Of a stretch of 64,000 bases of DNA, positions 50,150-59,700 are shown in pieces (the first letter of the stretch is position 1; each line of letters begins with the position of its first letter). A model generated the notes under the pieces. The model saw only the letters and a program-made list of their open reading frames with translations, had not been told where the DNA came from and did no database searches. The DNA is taken from NCBI GenBank assembly GCA_025938935.1, contig JAPCWB010000001.1, positions 3,569,001-3,633,000 of the forward strand. Direction: 5' to 3'. The translations under genes were made by a program, and so were the position numbers. Source of the stretch: Novosphingobium sp. MW5. GTDB lineage: Bacteria > Pseudomonadota > Alphaproteobacteria > Sphingomonadales > Sphingomonadaceae.

Positions 50150-50815
50150 ATGCGCCGGTCCTTAGTCCTCCTGCCCATCGTGGCCTCCTTGAGCGCCTGC
50201 GGAGCGATCCCCGAAGGCCGCTCGCCCCAGAAACAGACCGTTTCGCGCTCCACCCAGGTCTTCACGCCCAGCCCCGAGGCGCAGCAGTGCTACAACGGGC
50301 TCGGCCAGAGCAAGGCGAGCTTCACGCCTCTGCCCGACCAGTACTTCGGCGCCGGCTGCTCGGCGGTGAGTGCGGTCCGCCTTTCGGCCCTCGCCAGCGA
50401 CGATGCGCGGCTGGGAGTGACCAACCTCGGCGCCGTCACCTGCCCGCTCGCCCAGACCTTCGCCGGTTGGGCCCGCTTCGGCGTCGACCGCGCCGCCCGC
50501 CAGATCCTCGGCTCGCCGCTGGTGCGGATCGAGACGATGGGATCGTACGCCTGCCGCACCGTTGCAGGGCGCGAGAGACTGTCCGCCCATGCCTCGGCCA
50601 ATGCCATCGACGTTTCCGCCTTCGTCCTCGCCGACGGCCGCCGCATTTCCGTATCCGGCCAGTGGAGCGCCGGGTCCGAGGCGGAGCGGCGCTTCCTCCA
50701 GACCATCCACGCCAGCGCCTGCAAGCGCTTCGGCACCGTGCTTGGTCCGGCATACAACGCCGCCCACGCCGACCACTTCCATGTCGAGGTCAGCGCGAGC
50801 AATTTCTGCCGTTGA
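50150..50815 (+). CDS. Extensin-like lipoprotein (peptidase-like fold)
   Basis: A 221-residue protein with a lipobox at the N-terminus (VASLSAC, Cys17). The extensin-like domain shows HASANAIDVSAF near residue 150 and HADHFHVEV near the end. These two His/Asp-rich motifs resemble the zinc site of D-Ala-D-Ala carboxypeptidases. It is probably an outer-membrane or periplasmic lipoprotein acting on peptidoglycan; the activity is not proven. The 173-base gap to serC contains both divergent promoters. Confidence 0.8.
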   Translation: MRRSLVLLPIVASLSACGAIPEGRSPQKQTVSRSTQVFTPSPEAQQCYNGLGQSKASFTPLPDQYFGAGCSAVSAVRLSALASDDARLGVTNLGAVTCPLAQTFAGWARFGVDRAARQILGSPLVRIETMGSYACRTVAGRERLSAHASANAIDVSAFVLADGRRISVSGQWSAGSEAERRFLQTIHASACKRFGTVLGPAYNAAHADHFHVEVSASNFCR

Positions 50816-50842
50816 GCCCCCGCGCAGCGCCGGTTGCACATT

Positions 50843-50935
50843 ACGCAAGTTGATGAAGTACACGCGCAGCGCATCTCGTTTACGCGCGTAGGGGGCGCCA
50901 GACGCACGAAAGCCGCGCTGGGGGCGCGGCTTTCG
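50843..50935 (+). ncRNA. Candidate small RNA / regulatory element, copy 2
   Basis: The box ACGCAAGTTGATGAAGTACA and following bases (50843-50866) match copy 1 in 22 of 24 bases. After 40 bases comes the perfect stem-loop CGAAAGCCGCGC-TGGGG-GCGCGGCTTTCG (50907-50935). It lies between the extensin-like gene and a convergent gene. The stem could be a terminator, but only three T follow. Nothing else is visible in 50816-51047. Confidence 0.5.
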
Positions 50936-51047
50936 GGGAGAGCAAAAGGATCGCGGACGGGCTCACGGCACCGGCCTTGGGCAGGAAAACATGGCGGCCA
51001 TTATGACAGGCCGGGCCCGTGTAGGAAAACGCTTTCCCCCGGCCCGC

Positions 51048-52583
51048 TCAGCCCCCGGCTGGAACCTCGCCCTCGCCATCGTCCGTCGCATCGGCCGGAG
51101 CCCCCGCCTTCAGCCGCTCGATCTGCCGCCGCGCCGCTTCGGCAAGGCTGCCGCCGTGGGGGTTGTTGGCAATCGGGCCAAGGTGGAGCAGCGCCTCCTC
51201 CTTCTTGCCCTCGCGCGCCAGCTGCATGGCCAGCGTCATGCGCAGACCAAAGTCGAACGGCGCCACCATGCTCGCGCGCCGCAGCGCATCGACCGCATTG
51301 GCCGTCGGCTGGCGCCCCTGCCGCACGAAGCTGGTGTAGAAGTTATAGAGCGGTAGTGGATGATCGTTCTCAAGTCTGTTGAGCGCCAGGAAAGTCGCCC
51401 GCGCCTCGCTGAACAGCTTGGCATCGCCTGACTGTTCGGCCTTGCGCATCAGGGCATAGCCCTTCTGCAGATAAGCGTTGGCCTGGGCCGGATCGGCCTT
51501 GATCGCCGCATTGGCGGCAGCAATCGCCGCGTCATCATTGTCCGAATCGAACTCTGCCTCGGCGAGCGCCGCCTGCACCGCCGCATCGCCCGGGAACTTC
51601 GCCGCCACGGCGCGCGCGTCCTTCAGCACCAGCGGCGCGGAATCGCCATCGACGCCGACCTGGCTTCGCACCCGCACCGGCATGATCGCGACCTCCCCGG
51701 GGCGCAGGGGCCGCAGCGTTACTTTCGGCGTGGAAAGCGCGGCCGGCGCCAGCTTCAGGTAGGTGAACTTGTTGCGCCGCAAATAGGCGTCCACTTCCTT
51801 TTCCAGCACGGCAAGGTCACCAAACGCCGCCCGGCCCGCCTCGGGCGAGCTTTGCCCCGCGTTCACCGCCTTGTGATAGGCGGTCAGCTGCCCGCGGCGC
51901 TTCTCGTCAAAGGTCAGGTAGTGATAGAGCAGCCAGGCGCGGCCATAGAAGGCATCGTAGGCCTTGCTCTTGCCCCGGCGCTTTTCATAGGCCTCGGGAT
52001 CGAGCAGGTCGTTCACCGTCACGTCGCGCGCCAGCGCCAGCTCCGCCCCGCGGTGCTGGGCCGCACGGCCGAGCGAGACCGAGCCGTCACCGCCGAATGC
52101 GGCCGAGGCAAAGAATTCCGCCGCCCCTTCCGATGACCAGCGCGGCGACGCCACCCCGCTGGCCGAAATCAGGAAATGGTGGGCATATTCGTGCAGCAGC
52201 ACGATCAGCGAGAACTGCGGATCGCTGCTGTTCTGCGCGGCATCGACCGAAGGCACCACCGCGAGCGAACCCCCGGCCCGCGCCTTGTAGAACCCGGCGA
52301 TGAAGCTGCTCTTCTCGCCATAGAGCTTGCGCACCGTGCTTTCATCGCCAACGACGAAGACCGTCACCCGGTTCGACGGACTGGGCAGCGCCTGGTTGAC
52401 CCCGGTAACTATCGCCATTGCCGAATGATAGCGCTCAAGCTGCTCCGAAAAACGGCGCATGTTGGACGCGCTGGTATTGCCGTAGATGACAAAGTGATCG
52501 CTCTGCGCCTCCTGCCACTCGGCCCGCACGGGAGTGGAAAGCAGCGCCAGCGCGGCCGCCGCCAGGATTCGACGCTTGATCAT
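51048..52583 (-). CDS. TPR protein with a HExxH metallopeptidase-like domain
   Basis: A 511-residue secreted protein (signal LAAAALALLSTPVRAE). The zinc motif is HEYAHH (H131-E-x-x-H135), and a third ligand may be E152 or E156 in SSEGAAEFFA, the gluzincin pattern of peptidase-MA-like domains. The second half has TPR-like helices (ANAYLQKGYALMRKAEQS). Such proteins may act on cell-wall or surface proteins. ATG 52583 begins the signal peptide. Confidence 0.78.
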   Translation of the reverse strand: MIKRRILAAAALALLSTPVRAEWQEAQSDHFVIYGNTSASNMRRFSEQLERYHSAMAIVTGVNQALPSPSNRVTVFVVGDESTVRKLYGEKSSFIAGFYKARAGGSLAVVPSVDAAQNSSDPQFSLIVLLHEYAHHFLISASGVASPRWSSEGAAEFFASAAFGGDGSVSLGRAAQHRGAELALARDVTVNDLLDPEAYEKRRGKSKAYDAFYGRAWLLYHYLTFDEKRRGQLTAYHKAVNAGQSSPEAGRAAFGDLAVLEKEVDAYLRRNKFTYLKLAPAALSTPKVTLRPLRPGEVAIMPVRVRSQVGVDGDSAPLVLKDARAVAAKFPGDAAVQAALAEAEFDSDNDDAAIAAANAAIKADPAQANAYLQKGYALMRKAEQSGDAKLFSEARATFLALNRLENDHPLPLYNFYTSFVRQGRQPTANAVDALRRASMVAPFDFGLRMTLAMQLAREGKKEEALLHLGPIANNPHGGSLAEAARRQIERLKAGAPADATDDGEGEVPAGG

Positions 52584-52825
52584 GCGATGCCCCCGCGAGT
52601 GATTGAAGGGGGAGGCTACTATGTGATTGGGATGATTGCCAGAAGTGGTTGGCGCAGTTCGTCGCATTGGAAGAGCCAAGCCCTCCCGCCGCACATGGCT
52701 CGGGCCGCCAAAAAGGCCTTGAGTTGTGCGGTCTCGAAAGGAAACCATGACCAGCTTGAAATGCCGATTTCAGGTCGCGAATAGCCCCATTGCGGAACAA
52801 AACCAAAACCCCCATATCTTTCATC

Positions 52826-55012
52826 ATGGCCGAACTCGTTATCCGCAGAGGGCTCGAAGAGCCCGACACATCCGGCAACTTCGTCCCCCACAAGCCCGCG
52901 CGGCCGGAGAAGTCCGACGGGGGCAGGCCGTTCCGCATCGTTTCGGAATACCAGCCCGCCGGTGACCAGCCGACCGCGATTGCCGATCTGGTCGAAGGGG
53001 TGAACAATGGCGAGGTGACGCAGGTGCTGCTGGGCGTCACCGGCTCCGGCAAGACCTTCACCATGGCGCAGGTGATCGAGGCGACGCAGCGGCCCGCGCT
53101 GATCCTAGCGCCCAACAAGATCCTGGCGGCGCAGCTTTATGGCGAGATGAAGAGCTTCTTCCCCGACAACGCGGTGGAATACTTCGTCTCCTACTACGAC
53201 TACTACCAGCCCGAGGCCTATGTCCCCCGGTCGGACACCTACATCGAGAAGGAAAGCTCGGTGAACGAGGCGATCGACCGGATGCGCCATTCGGCCACCC
53301 GTGCGCTGCTGGAGCGCGATGACGTGATCATCGTCGCATCGGTCTCGTGCCTTTACGGCATCGGCTCGGTCGAAACCTATTCGGCGATGATCTTCGACCT
53401 GAAGAAGGGCGAAAGCCAAGACCAGCGCGAGATCATCCGCAAGCTGGTGGCGCTGCAGTACAAGCGCAACGACGCCACCTTTGCCCGCGGCAATTTCCGC
53501 GTACGGGGGGACAATCTCGAGCTGTTTCCCAGCCACCTCGAGGACGTAGCCTGGCGGATCAGCTTTTTCGGCGACGAGATCGAGGAGATATCCGAGTTCG
53601 ATCCGCTGACCGGCAAGAAGGGCGGCAGTCTCGACAAGGTGCGGGTCTATGCCAATTCGCACTATGTCACGCCCGGGCCGACGATGAAGCAGGCGACGCA
53701 GGCGATCCGCTTCGAGCTGGAGGAGCGGCTGAAGGAGCTGGAGGCGGAAGGGAAACTGCTCGAATACCAGCGGCTGGAACAGCGCACCAATTTCGACCTT
53801 GAGATGATCGCCGCGACCGGATCCTGCGCGGGGATCGAGAATTACAGCCGCTTCCTCACCGGCCGCCTCCCCGGCGAGCCGCCGCCGACATTGTTCGAAT
53901 ATCTGCCCGACAATGCCCTGCTCTTCGTCGACGAAAGCCACCAGACCGTGCCGCAGATCGGCGCGATGTCCAAGGGCGACCACCGGCGCAAGATTACCCT
54001 TGCCGAATACGGCTTTCGCCTGCCCAGCTGCATCGACAACCGCCCGCTGCGCTTCAACGAGTGGGACGCGATGCGGCCGCAGACCGTCGCCGTTTCCGCC
54101 ACGCCGGGCGGCTGGGAGATGGAACAATCGGGCGGCGTCTTTGCCGAACAGGTGATCCGTCCCACCGGCCTGATCGACCCGCCTGTGCACATCCGCCCGG
54201 TCGAGGACCAGGTGCAGGACTGCATCAACGAATGCCGCGAGACGGCCGCCAAGGGCTACCGCACGCTCGTCACCACGCTGACCAAGCGCATGGCGGAAGA
54301 CCTCACCGAGTTCATGCACGAAGCCGGCCTCAGGGTGCGCTACATGCACTCCGACGTCGAGACGCTGGAGCGCATCGAACTGATCCGCGACCTGCGCCTA
54401 GGCGTTTATGACGTGCTGGTGGGCATCAACCTGCTGCGCGAGGGGCTCGACATTCCCGAGTGCGGCCTCGTCTGCATTCTCGATGCCGACAAGGAGGGCT
54501 TCCTGCGCTCCGAAACCAGCCTCATCCAGACCATCGGCCGCGCGGCGCGCAATGTGGACGGGCGGGTGATCCTCTATGCCGACCGCATGACCGGCTCCAT
54601 GGAGCGCGCCATCGCCGAAACCGACCGCCGCCGCGAAAAGCAGCGCGCCTACAACCTCGAACACGGCATCACGCCCGAAACGATCAAGCGCAACATCCAC
54701 GACATCGTCGCCGATACCGCGAGCCGTGACGGGGTGATCGTCGATATCGAGGATGACGGCGTCAACAACCTCGTCGGCCACAACCTGCGCGGTTACATCG
54801 AGGACCTGGAAAAGCGCATGCGCGCCGCCGCCGCCGACCTCGAGTTCGAGGAAGCCGGACGCCTGCGCGACGAGATCCGCCGGCTGGAGGCAACCGAACT
54901 TGGCCTGCCCGAGGGTGAGCGGAAAGCGCCCATCGTCGGCCGCAGCAACGAGGGCAAGCCCGGCACGCGCAAGACCCGCTTCGGCAAGAGCCAGAAGAAG
55001 TGGGGGCGGTGA
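52826..55012 (+). CDS. uvrB: Excinuclease ABC subunit B
   Basis: A 728-residue helicase-like protein with the Walker A GVTGSGKT at residues 70-77 and the beta-hairpin [17 protein letters not shown]. The [10 protein letters not shown] region, helicase motifs ([15 protein letters not shown]) and a C-terminal UVR domain ([19 protein letters not shown]) follow. It loads on damaged DNA with UvrA and recruits UvrC in nucleotide excision repair. I chose the ATG at 52826; a TTG at 52790 is possible. The 242 bases upstream show no clear SOS box. Confidence 0.97.
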   Translation: MAELVIRRGLEEPDTSGNFVPHKPARPEKSDGGRPFRIVSEYQPAGDQPTAIADLVEGVNNGEVTQVLLGVTGSGKTFTMAQVIEATQRPALILAPNKILAAQLYGEMKSFFPDNAVEYFVSYYDYYQPEAYVPRSDTYIEKESSVNEAIDRMRHSATRALLERDDVIIVASVSCLYGIGSVETYSAMIFDLKKGESQDQREIIRKLVALQYKRNDATFARGNFRVRGDNLELFPSHLEDVAWRISFFGDEIEEISEFDPLTGKKGGSLDKVRVYANSHYVTPGPTMKQATQAIRFELEERLKELEAEGKLLEYQRLEQRTNFDLEMIAATGSCAGIENYSRFLTGRLPGEPPPTLFEYLPDNALLFVDESHQTVPQIGAMSKGDHRRKITLAEYGFRLPSCIDNRPLRFNEWDAMRPQTVAVSATPGGWEMEQSGGVFAEQVIRPTGLIDPPVHIRPVEDQVQDCINECRETAAKGYRTLVTTLTKRMAEDLTEFMHEAGLRVRYMHSDVETLERIELIRDLRLGVYDVLVGINLLREGLDIPECGLVCILDADKEGFLRSETSLIQTIGRAARNVDGRVILYADRMTGSMERAIAETDRRREKQRAYNLEHGITPETIKRNIHDIVADTASRDGVIVDIEDDGVNNLVGHNLRGYIEDLEKRMRAAAADLEFEEAGRLRDEIRRLEATELGLPEGERKAPIVGRSNEGKPGTRKTRFGKSQKKWGR

Positions 55013-56259
55013 AGCTCTCCCGCCGCGCGGCACTCGCCGGGGCGGCGGTGCTGCCTCTCAGTGGGCGCGTTTGGGCCGCCGCGAAGTCTGGTCCGCCTGT
55101 TCGCACCGGGCTTGACCGGGTGCTCGCCGATCCCTCGCCGCTGAAGGGCAAGCGGGTCGGCCTGCTCACCCATGACGCGGCCTTGGCTGGAGATGGACGG
55201 CGCGGGGTCGATGCCCTCGCCGCGCAGCCGGGGGTGACGCTCACCACTCTCTTCGCTCCGGAGCATGGCCTCTCCGGCACCGCTGCGGCGGGCGAGCACG
55301 TGGGCGATGCCCGCGATAGCAGGACCGGCCTTCCGGTGTTCAGCCTCTACGGCAAGCGCCCCGCGCCCGAACCGGCGCAGCTGGCGGGACTCGACCTGCT
55401 GGTGATCGACCTGCAGGACGTCGGCCTGCGCTGCTACACCTATGCCGGCACCGCGCTGAAGGCGATGGAGGTGGCGGCCACGGCGCGCGTCCCGGTGCTG
55501 CTGCTAGACCGGCCCAATCCGCTCGGCGGGCTGGTTTTCGAAGGCCCGGCGCTGGAGGATGAATGGCTGGGCAAGACGCCCGTCACCGCGCTCCCTACGC
55601 TCTACCGCCATGGCCTGACGCTCGGCGAGATCACCCGCTACCTCACGCTCGGCGGGTTCGGCTGGAACGTTGCCGTCTCCGCTATGGAGGGCTGGACGCG
55701 CGGCATGGGGACGGAAGTGTTCGGCCCTGCCGGCCTGCCATTCGCCCCGCCCTCACCCAACCTGCGCAGCCCCGCCGCGATCTTCGCCTATGCGGCCAGC
55801 GTGCTGATCGAGGGCACGAACATTTCCGAAGGACGCGGCAGCGAGGCGCCGTTCGAGCTGGTCGGCGCGCCGTGGATTGATGGCGCGGCGCTGGCCAAGG
55901 CGCTGGCGAAGACGAAGCTTCCGGGCGTGAAGTTCGCACCTGCCCGCTTCACCCCGACAAGCTCCAAACATGCCGGCCAGCCCTGTGGCGGTGTGCGCAT
56001 CAGCGTGACCGACGAGCGGAACTTCCGCACCTTCGATACCGGCATCACGCTTGTCTCGGCGCTGCGGCAGCAGGCCCCGGAGAAGTTCGCGTTCCTCCCG
56101 GGCACCCCACCATTCTTCGACCTCCTCGCCGGACGCGCTCATGTGCGCGAAGGCATCGCCGCGGGCCTGCCCCCCGCCACGATTGCCACGCGGACCGACG
56201 CCGACCGGCGGCGCGGGTCCGAGTGGCACACCTCAGGCCGGATTTATCGCACAGAGTGA
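55009..56259 (+). CDS. DUF1343 protein, NamZ-like exo-beta-N-acetylmuramidase
   Basis: A 416-residue protein of the DUF1343 family. Conserved segments are [36 protein letters not shown] and LDRPNPLGG. Family members include NamZ, which removes N-acetylmuramic acid from peptidoglycan ends. The N-terminus ([15 protein letters not shown]) looks like a twin-arginine signal. I prefer the GTG at 55009 (overlapping the uvrB stop by four bases) over the GTG at 55000. It is translationally coupled to uvrB. Confidence 0.85.
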   Translation: MKLSRRAALAGAAVLPLSGRVWAAAKSGPPVRTGLDRVLADPSPLKGKRVGLLTHDAALAGDGRRGVDALAAQPGVTLTTLFAPEHGLSGTAAAGEHVGDARDSRTGLPVFSLYGKRPAPEPAQLAGLDLLVIDLQDVGLRCYTYAGTALKAMEVAATARVPVLLLDRPNPLGGLVFEGPALEDEWLGKTPVTALPTLYRHGLTLGEITRYLTLGGFGWNVAVSAMEGWTRGMGTEVFGPAGLPFAPPSPNLRSPAAIFAYAASVLIEGTNISEGRGSEAPFELVGAPWIDGAALAKALAKTKLPGVKFAPARFTPTSSKHAGQPCGGVRISVTDERNFRTFDTGITLVSALRQQAPEKFAFLPGTPPFFDLLAGRAHVREGIAAGLPPATIATRTDADRRRGSEWHTSGRIYRTE

Positions 56260-56315
56260 CACTCGCTTGTGGCAAAGTGGTTTGCACATATTGCCAGCAG
56301 AGGCGCCCTGCTGAC

Positions 56316-56912
56316 ATGCCCGCCGCCATGTCCCGGACGATTCCCGCCCTCGCCTCACTCCTGCTCCTCGCCGCCTGTTCGGGCGGAGAAGATGGCGAGA
56401 CGCCCGAACAAGCCAAGCGCCTCGTCCTGCCATCGCAGCCAGCCCCCTTGCGCGAGGCTCCGAAACAGCCAGAGGGCGCGGTGTGGAGTGCGCTGCCGAA
56501 CGGTGCCGCCCAGTTCGCCGCCCCCGGTCAGCCGCCCCTGCTCGTCGTCTCCTGCGAGAAGCGCGGCACACCCGAGGCTGTCCTGCGCTTCACCCGCACC
56601 ACCCGCGCCGAGGAAGGCGCGAAGGCGCTCTTCGCCATCGAGGGCAACAGCCGCGTCACCCGCGTAAAGCTGGACGTGGTGAAGCCGGGTGAGCCCGGCG
56701 AGTGGACCGGCACGGTCAGCGCCTTCGACGGGCGGGTGGAGGCCATCAGGGGCAGCTACGGCGTGAAGGCCACGCTGCCCGGCGGCGGCACCCTGAGCTG
56801 GAGCGGCAGCAGCGTTCCCGGGGCGGTCCTCACCGACTGCCGCGCGGGCCTGACGTTGCCAAAGGAGACGCCCGAGGCTGACGCAAGCGAAGCGCCGGGC
56901 GAAGAAAACTAA
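56316..56912 (+). CDS. Hypothetical lipoprotein
   Basis: A 198-residue protein with a lipobox at LLLLAACSGG, so it is probably anchored in a membrane. The mature part is rich in Pro, Gly and charged residues (PPLLVVSCEKRGTPEAVLRF, then VKATLPGGGTLSW), with two Cys. No enzyme motif and no family recognised. ATG 56316 gives the full signal; ATG 56328 is an alternative. It lies 56 bases after the DUF1343 gene. Confidence 0.65.
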   Translation: MPAAMSRTIPALASLLLLAACSGGEDGETPEQAKRLVLPSQPAPLREAPKQPEGAVWSALPNGAAQFAAPGQPPLLVVSCEKRGTPEAVLRFTRTTRAEEGAKALFAIEGNSRVTRVKLDVVKPGEPGEWTGTVSAFDGRVEAIRGSYGVKATLPGGGTLSWSGSSVPGAVLTDCRAGLTLPKETPEADASEAPGEEN

Positions 56913-56941
56913 GGTCCGCCCGGCTAATCTTTGCACCACGC

Positions 56942-57023
56942 CCGCTCATCCTGAGCCTGTCGAAGGATGCTTGCGCAGCCGTAGGGTTTGACCAGCCGCC
57001 TTCGACAAGCTCAGGCTGAGCGG
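56942..57023. repeat. CTTCGACAAGCTCAGG-type palindromic repeat
   Basis: Arms 56942-56966 (CCGCTCATCCTGAGCCTGTCGAAGG) are complementary to 56999-57023 in 23 of 25 positions, with a 32-base loop. The sequence is of a type common between genes of sphingomonads and other proteobacteria. It lies between the lipoprotein gene and the convergent gene at 57045, where it could serve as a bidirectional terminator. Confidence 0.75.
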
Positions 57024-57044
57024 AGTGGATGAAACCAGACTGGC

Positions 57045-57827
57045 TTAGGCCGAAATCTTGCCGAACTGCGCCTCGAACCCGGCCACGTCTCCGCTGGCGA
57101 GGTATTGCGCCTGCGCTACCCAGTTGTCCTTCGCCGGACGCCCGGCAAAGGGCCCGAGCTTGCTGTCGAGCGCGGCGAGGTCCGCATCCGTCATCGCCGC
57201 GATCTGGGCATAGGTCGAGATGCCAAGCGTGGGCAGCAGCGCCTGAAGCTTGGGTCCCAGCCCCTTGATGCGGGAAAGGTCGTCCGCAGCCGCAGCGGTG
57301 GGCTGCGGCGCCGAGGGCGGCGGGGGTGAAGCTGGCGGAGGTGCGGGCTCCGGCGCGGGAGTGACTTCCGGTTCCGGCGCGGGAGCGGGCGGAGCAGGAG
57401 GCGGTGCGGGTTCGATTTCGGGCGCGGGCGCGGGCTGGCTGGGTTCGGCCGGAACGATCTCCGGCTCGGGCGCGGGTGCCGGCTCGATCTCGGGCTGGGT
57501 CGCGGCGCGGGCAAGGACTTCGCGCGCTTCTTCCGCAGCGGCGACTTCCTCAACCTCGTCCTGCGCGGCGACGGCGATCACTTCGGCCACGCCCCCCAGC
57601 GCGCCGCCTGCTGGCGAGGGGATCACCGGCGGGATGGCGGCGGCAGGCGGCGCGTCGATCAGCGCCTGGTTGCGCCGCGCCGGGGCCGCGCCTTCATCCA
57701 GAACGTCGGGCTTGTACTCGCGCTTCGCCGGCTTGCTGCCGCGCGCGAAGAGCCACCATGCGACCAGCAACACGGCCAGCGCGACCACGCCCAGCACCAG
57801 CCAGTTCGCTTCGATTGTCTGCATCAT
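57045..57827 (-). CDS. Membrane-anchored Pro-rich protein with C-terminal helix-hairpin-helix-like domain
   Basis: A 260-residue protein. An N-terminal membrane helix (WLVLGVVALAVLLVAWWLF) precedes a long Pro/Ala/Glu-rich linker (residues about 95-185). The C-terminal 75 residues (LSRIKGLGPKLQALLPTLG, then AQIAAMTDADLAALDSKLG) look like the helix-3-turn-helix domain of predicted flap-endonuclease-like proteins (COG3743). It probably binds DNA or a protein at the membrane. ATG 57827 (or 57824) has GAAGGG upstream. Confidence 0.72.
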   Translation of the reverse strand: MMQTIEANWLVLGVVALAVLLVAWWLFARGSKPAKREYKPDVLDEGAAPARRNQALIDAPPAAAIPPVIPSPAGGALGGVAEVIAVAAQDEVEEVAAAEEAREVLARAATQPEIEPAPAPEPEIVPAEPSQPAPAPEIEPAPPPAPPAPAPEPEVTPAPEPAPPPASPPPPSAPQPTAAAADDLSRIKGLGPKLQALLPTLGISTYAQIAAMTDADLAALDSKLGPFAGRPAKDNWVAQAQYLASGDVAGFEAQFGKISA

Positions 57828-57889
57828 TGCCAAAATCCCTTCGGGTTCATGGGCAATGGATTAGGACAAACGCAGCGCGCCTGCAAAGC

Positions 57890-59598
57890 CTAACGCCCTG
57901 CGTTCAGGCTTTCCGCAACCCCCACCAGCTTGACGAATTCCTGCCGGTAGAAATCACCCGGTTCGCCTGCCAGTTCGCGCACCTGCGCCAGCGAATAACC
58001 GGCCAGCAGCGGGTCGCCGCGCAGCTTCTGGCCAAAGGCGGCGACCGCCACGGCAAAGCGGAAATCGGGCGAAGGCGCGCGCTTGTTCCACATGGCCATG
58101 GCCGGGACGGGCTGTTCGATCAGCTTCGACGTAGTGCCATCGGGCAGTTTGTAGCGCAGCTTGACGAAGGCAAGTTCGCCCTGTGTGCCCTGCGCCGGTC
58201 GGCTCCAGGTGTCACCGCCATTATAGCGGCGCGGATCGGTCCAGCCCTTCATGCCGGCAGGTACAACCTCGTAGATCGCCGTCACCTGATGGCCCGCGCC
58301 GATGTCGCCCGCATCGACCTTGTCGTTGTTGAAATCCTCTTCGCGCAGTGCCCGGTTTTCATAGCCGATCAGGCGGTACTGGCTGACCTGCGCGGGGTTG
58401 AATTCCACTTGTACCTTCACATCCTTGGCGATGGTGAACAGGGTGGATCCCATCTCCTCGCCCAGCACCTTCTTCGCCTCGAGCGCAGAATCGATATAGG
58501 CGTAGTTGCCGTTGCCGTGATCGGCCACCTGTTCCATCAGGCCTTCGTTGTAATTGCCGGTGCCGAAGCCCAGCGTGGTGAGCGTGATGCCGGAATCGCG
58601 CTCTTTCTCCACCATGTCGATCAGTGCCTTGGTATCGGAAACGCCGACGTTAAAATCGCCATCGGTGGCCAGCACGATGCGGTTGACCCCGCCCTGGATG
58701 AAATTGTCCCGCGCGATCTGGTAGGCGAGCTGAAGCCCGGCCCCGCCCGCGGTGGAACCGCCCGCACTCAGGCGGTCGAGCGCGCTGCGGATCTTCTCGC
58801 CGTCGCTGGTCGGCTCGAGCACGAGGCCCGCAGCCCCGGCATAGACCACGATCGAAACCTTGTCCTGCGGGCGCAGTTCGCGAGACAGGCCGGCCAGCGC
58901 CGTCTTCACCAGCGGCAGCTTGTCAGGCGAATTCATCGAGCCGGAAACGTCGACGAGGAAGACCAGGTTCGCCGCCGGGCGGCCGGTGCGCGGCAGGTCA
59001 TAGCCGCGCAGGCCAATGCGCAGCAGCCGGGTTTCCGGGTTCCACGGCGTGACCATGGCGTCGGTCGTCACTGAGAACGGCGCTTCCTTGCTCTGCGGCA
59101 GCGGATAATCGTAGCGGAAATAGTTGATCAGTTCCTCGGTCCGCACGGCGTCCTTCGGCGGCACCTGCCCGGCGGAGAGGAAGCGGCGGGTGTTGGCATA
59201 GGCGCCGGTATCGACATCGACCGAGAAGGTGGACACCGGATCGGTGCGGGTGTGCTTGATCGGGCTGACGTCCTTGCCATCGTATTTTTCCCGGCCCGGA
59301 TCGCTGGGAACGACGACTGGCGGGACAAAACCGTAACGGCTGCGCTCCTCGGCGCGCATCGCTTTCATCGCCGGGGCCATGACCGGCGAGGGCATCGCCG
59401 CGCCGGCCATCATCGGCGGCGGCGGCGGAGGTGCGGGCGGCGGAGGCGGAGGAGGTGGCGGCGGAGGAGGGGTGGCGGCATGGGCGCGGCGTCCTGCACC
59501 TCACCGTTGGCGCCCTTGACCGCGACAGAGTCTGCCGCGCAGCCCGAGAGCATGACGAAAGCCAGGCCCGATACGGCGAATAATGCACTTCGTTGCAT
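57890..59598 (-). CDS. Von Willebrand factor A-domain lipoprotein (apparent frameshift)
   Basis: The 5' frame gives a lipobox signal (LAFVMLSGC) and a linker to MPP, then breaks in a poly-Pro stretch. The second frame continues as PPPPP...MMAGAAMPSPV and carries the whole protein: an N-terminal domain (RTEELINYFRYDYPLPQ), then a VWA domain with the MIDAS motif DVSGSMNS and the Thr/Asp of ATDGDFNVG. One missing base in the G/C run at 59469-59472 (CCCC instead of CCCCC) explains the break. About 569 residues if repaired. It is an outer-surface or periplasmic protein of the YfbK type. The run could also be a slippage site. Confidence 0.83.
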
Positions 59599-59700
59599 GG
59601 ACAGTCCCCTTCCAACACACAACCCGCGTTAAAAGGGCGACTCGGCCGCTGAATGCTTTCTGAACACGCCTCCACCACATCTGTGGCTGGGCCAAACCGC

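Noticed and set aside
52584..52825. SOS (LexA) box before uvrB
   Set aside because: No GTTC-N7-GTTC pattern of alphaproteobacterial LexA is found on either strand.
57300..57560. GC-rich tandem-like repeat region in the gene at 57045
   Set aside because: It encodes a Pro/Ala/Glu linker with variable codons; an ordinary low-complexity spacer rather than a repeat array.
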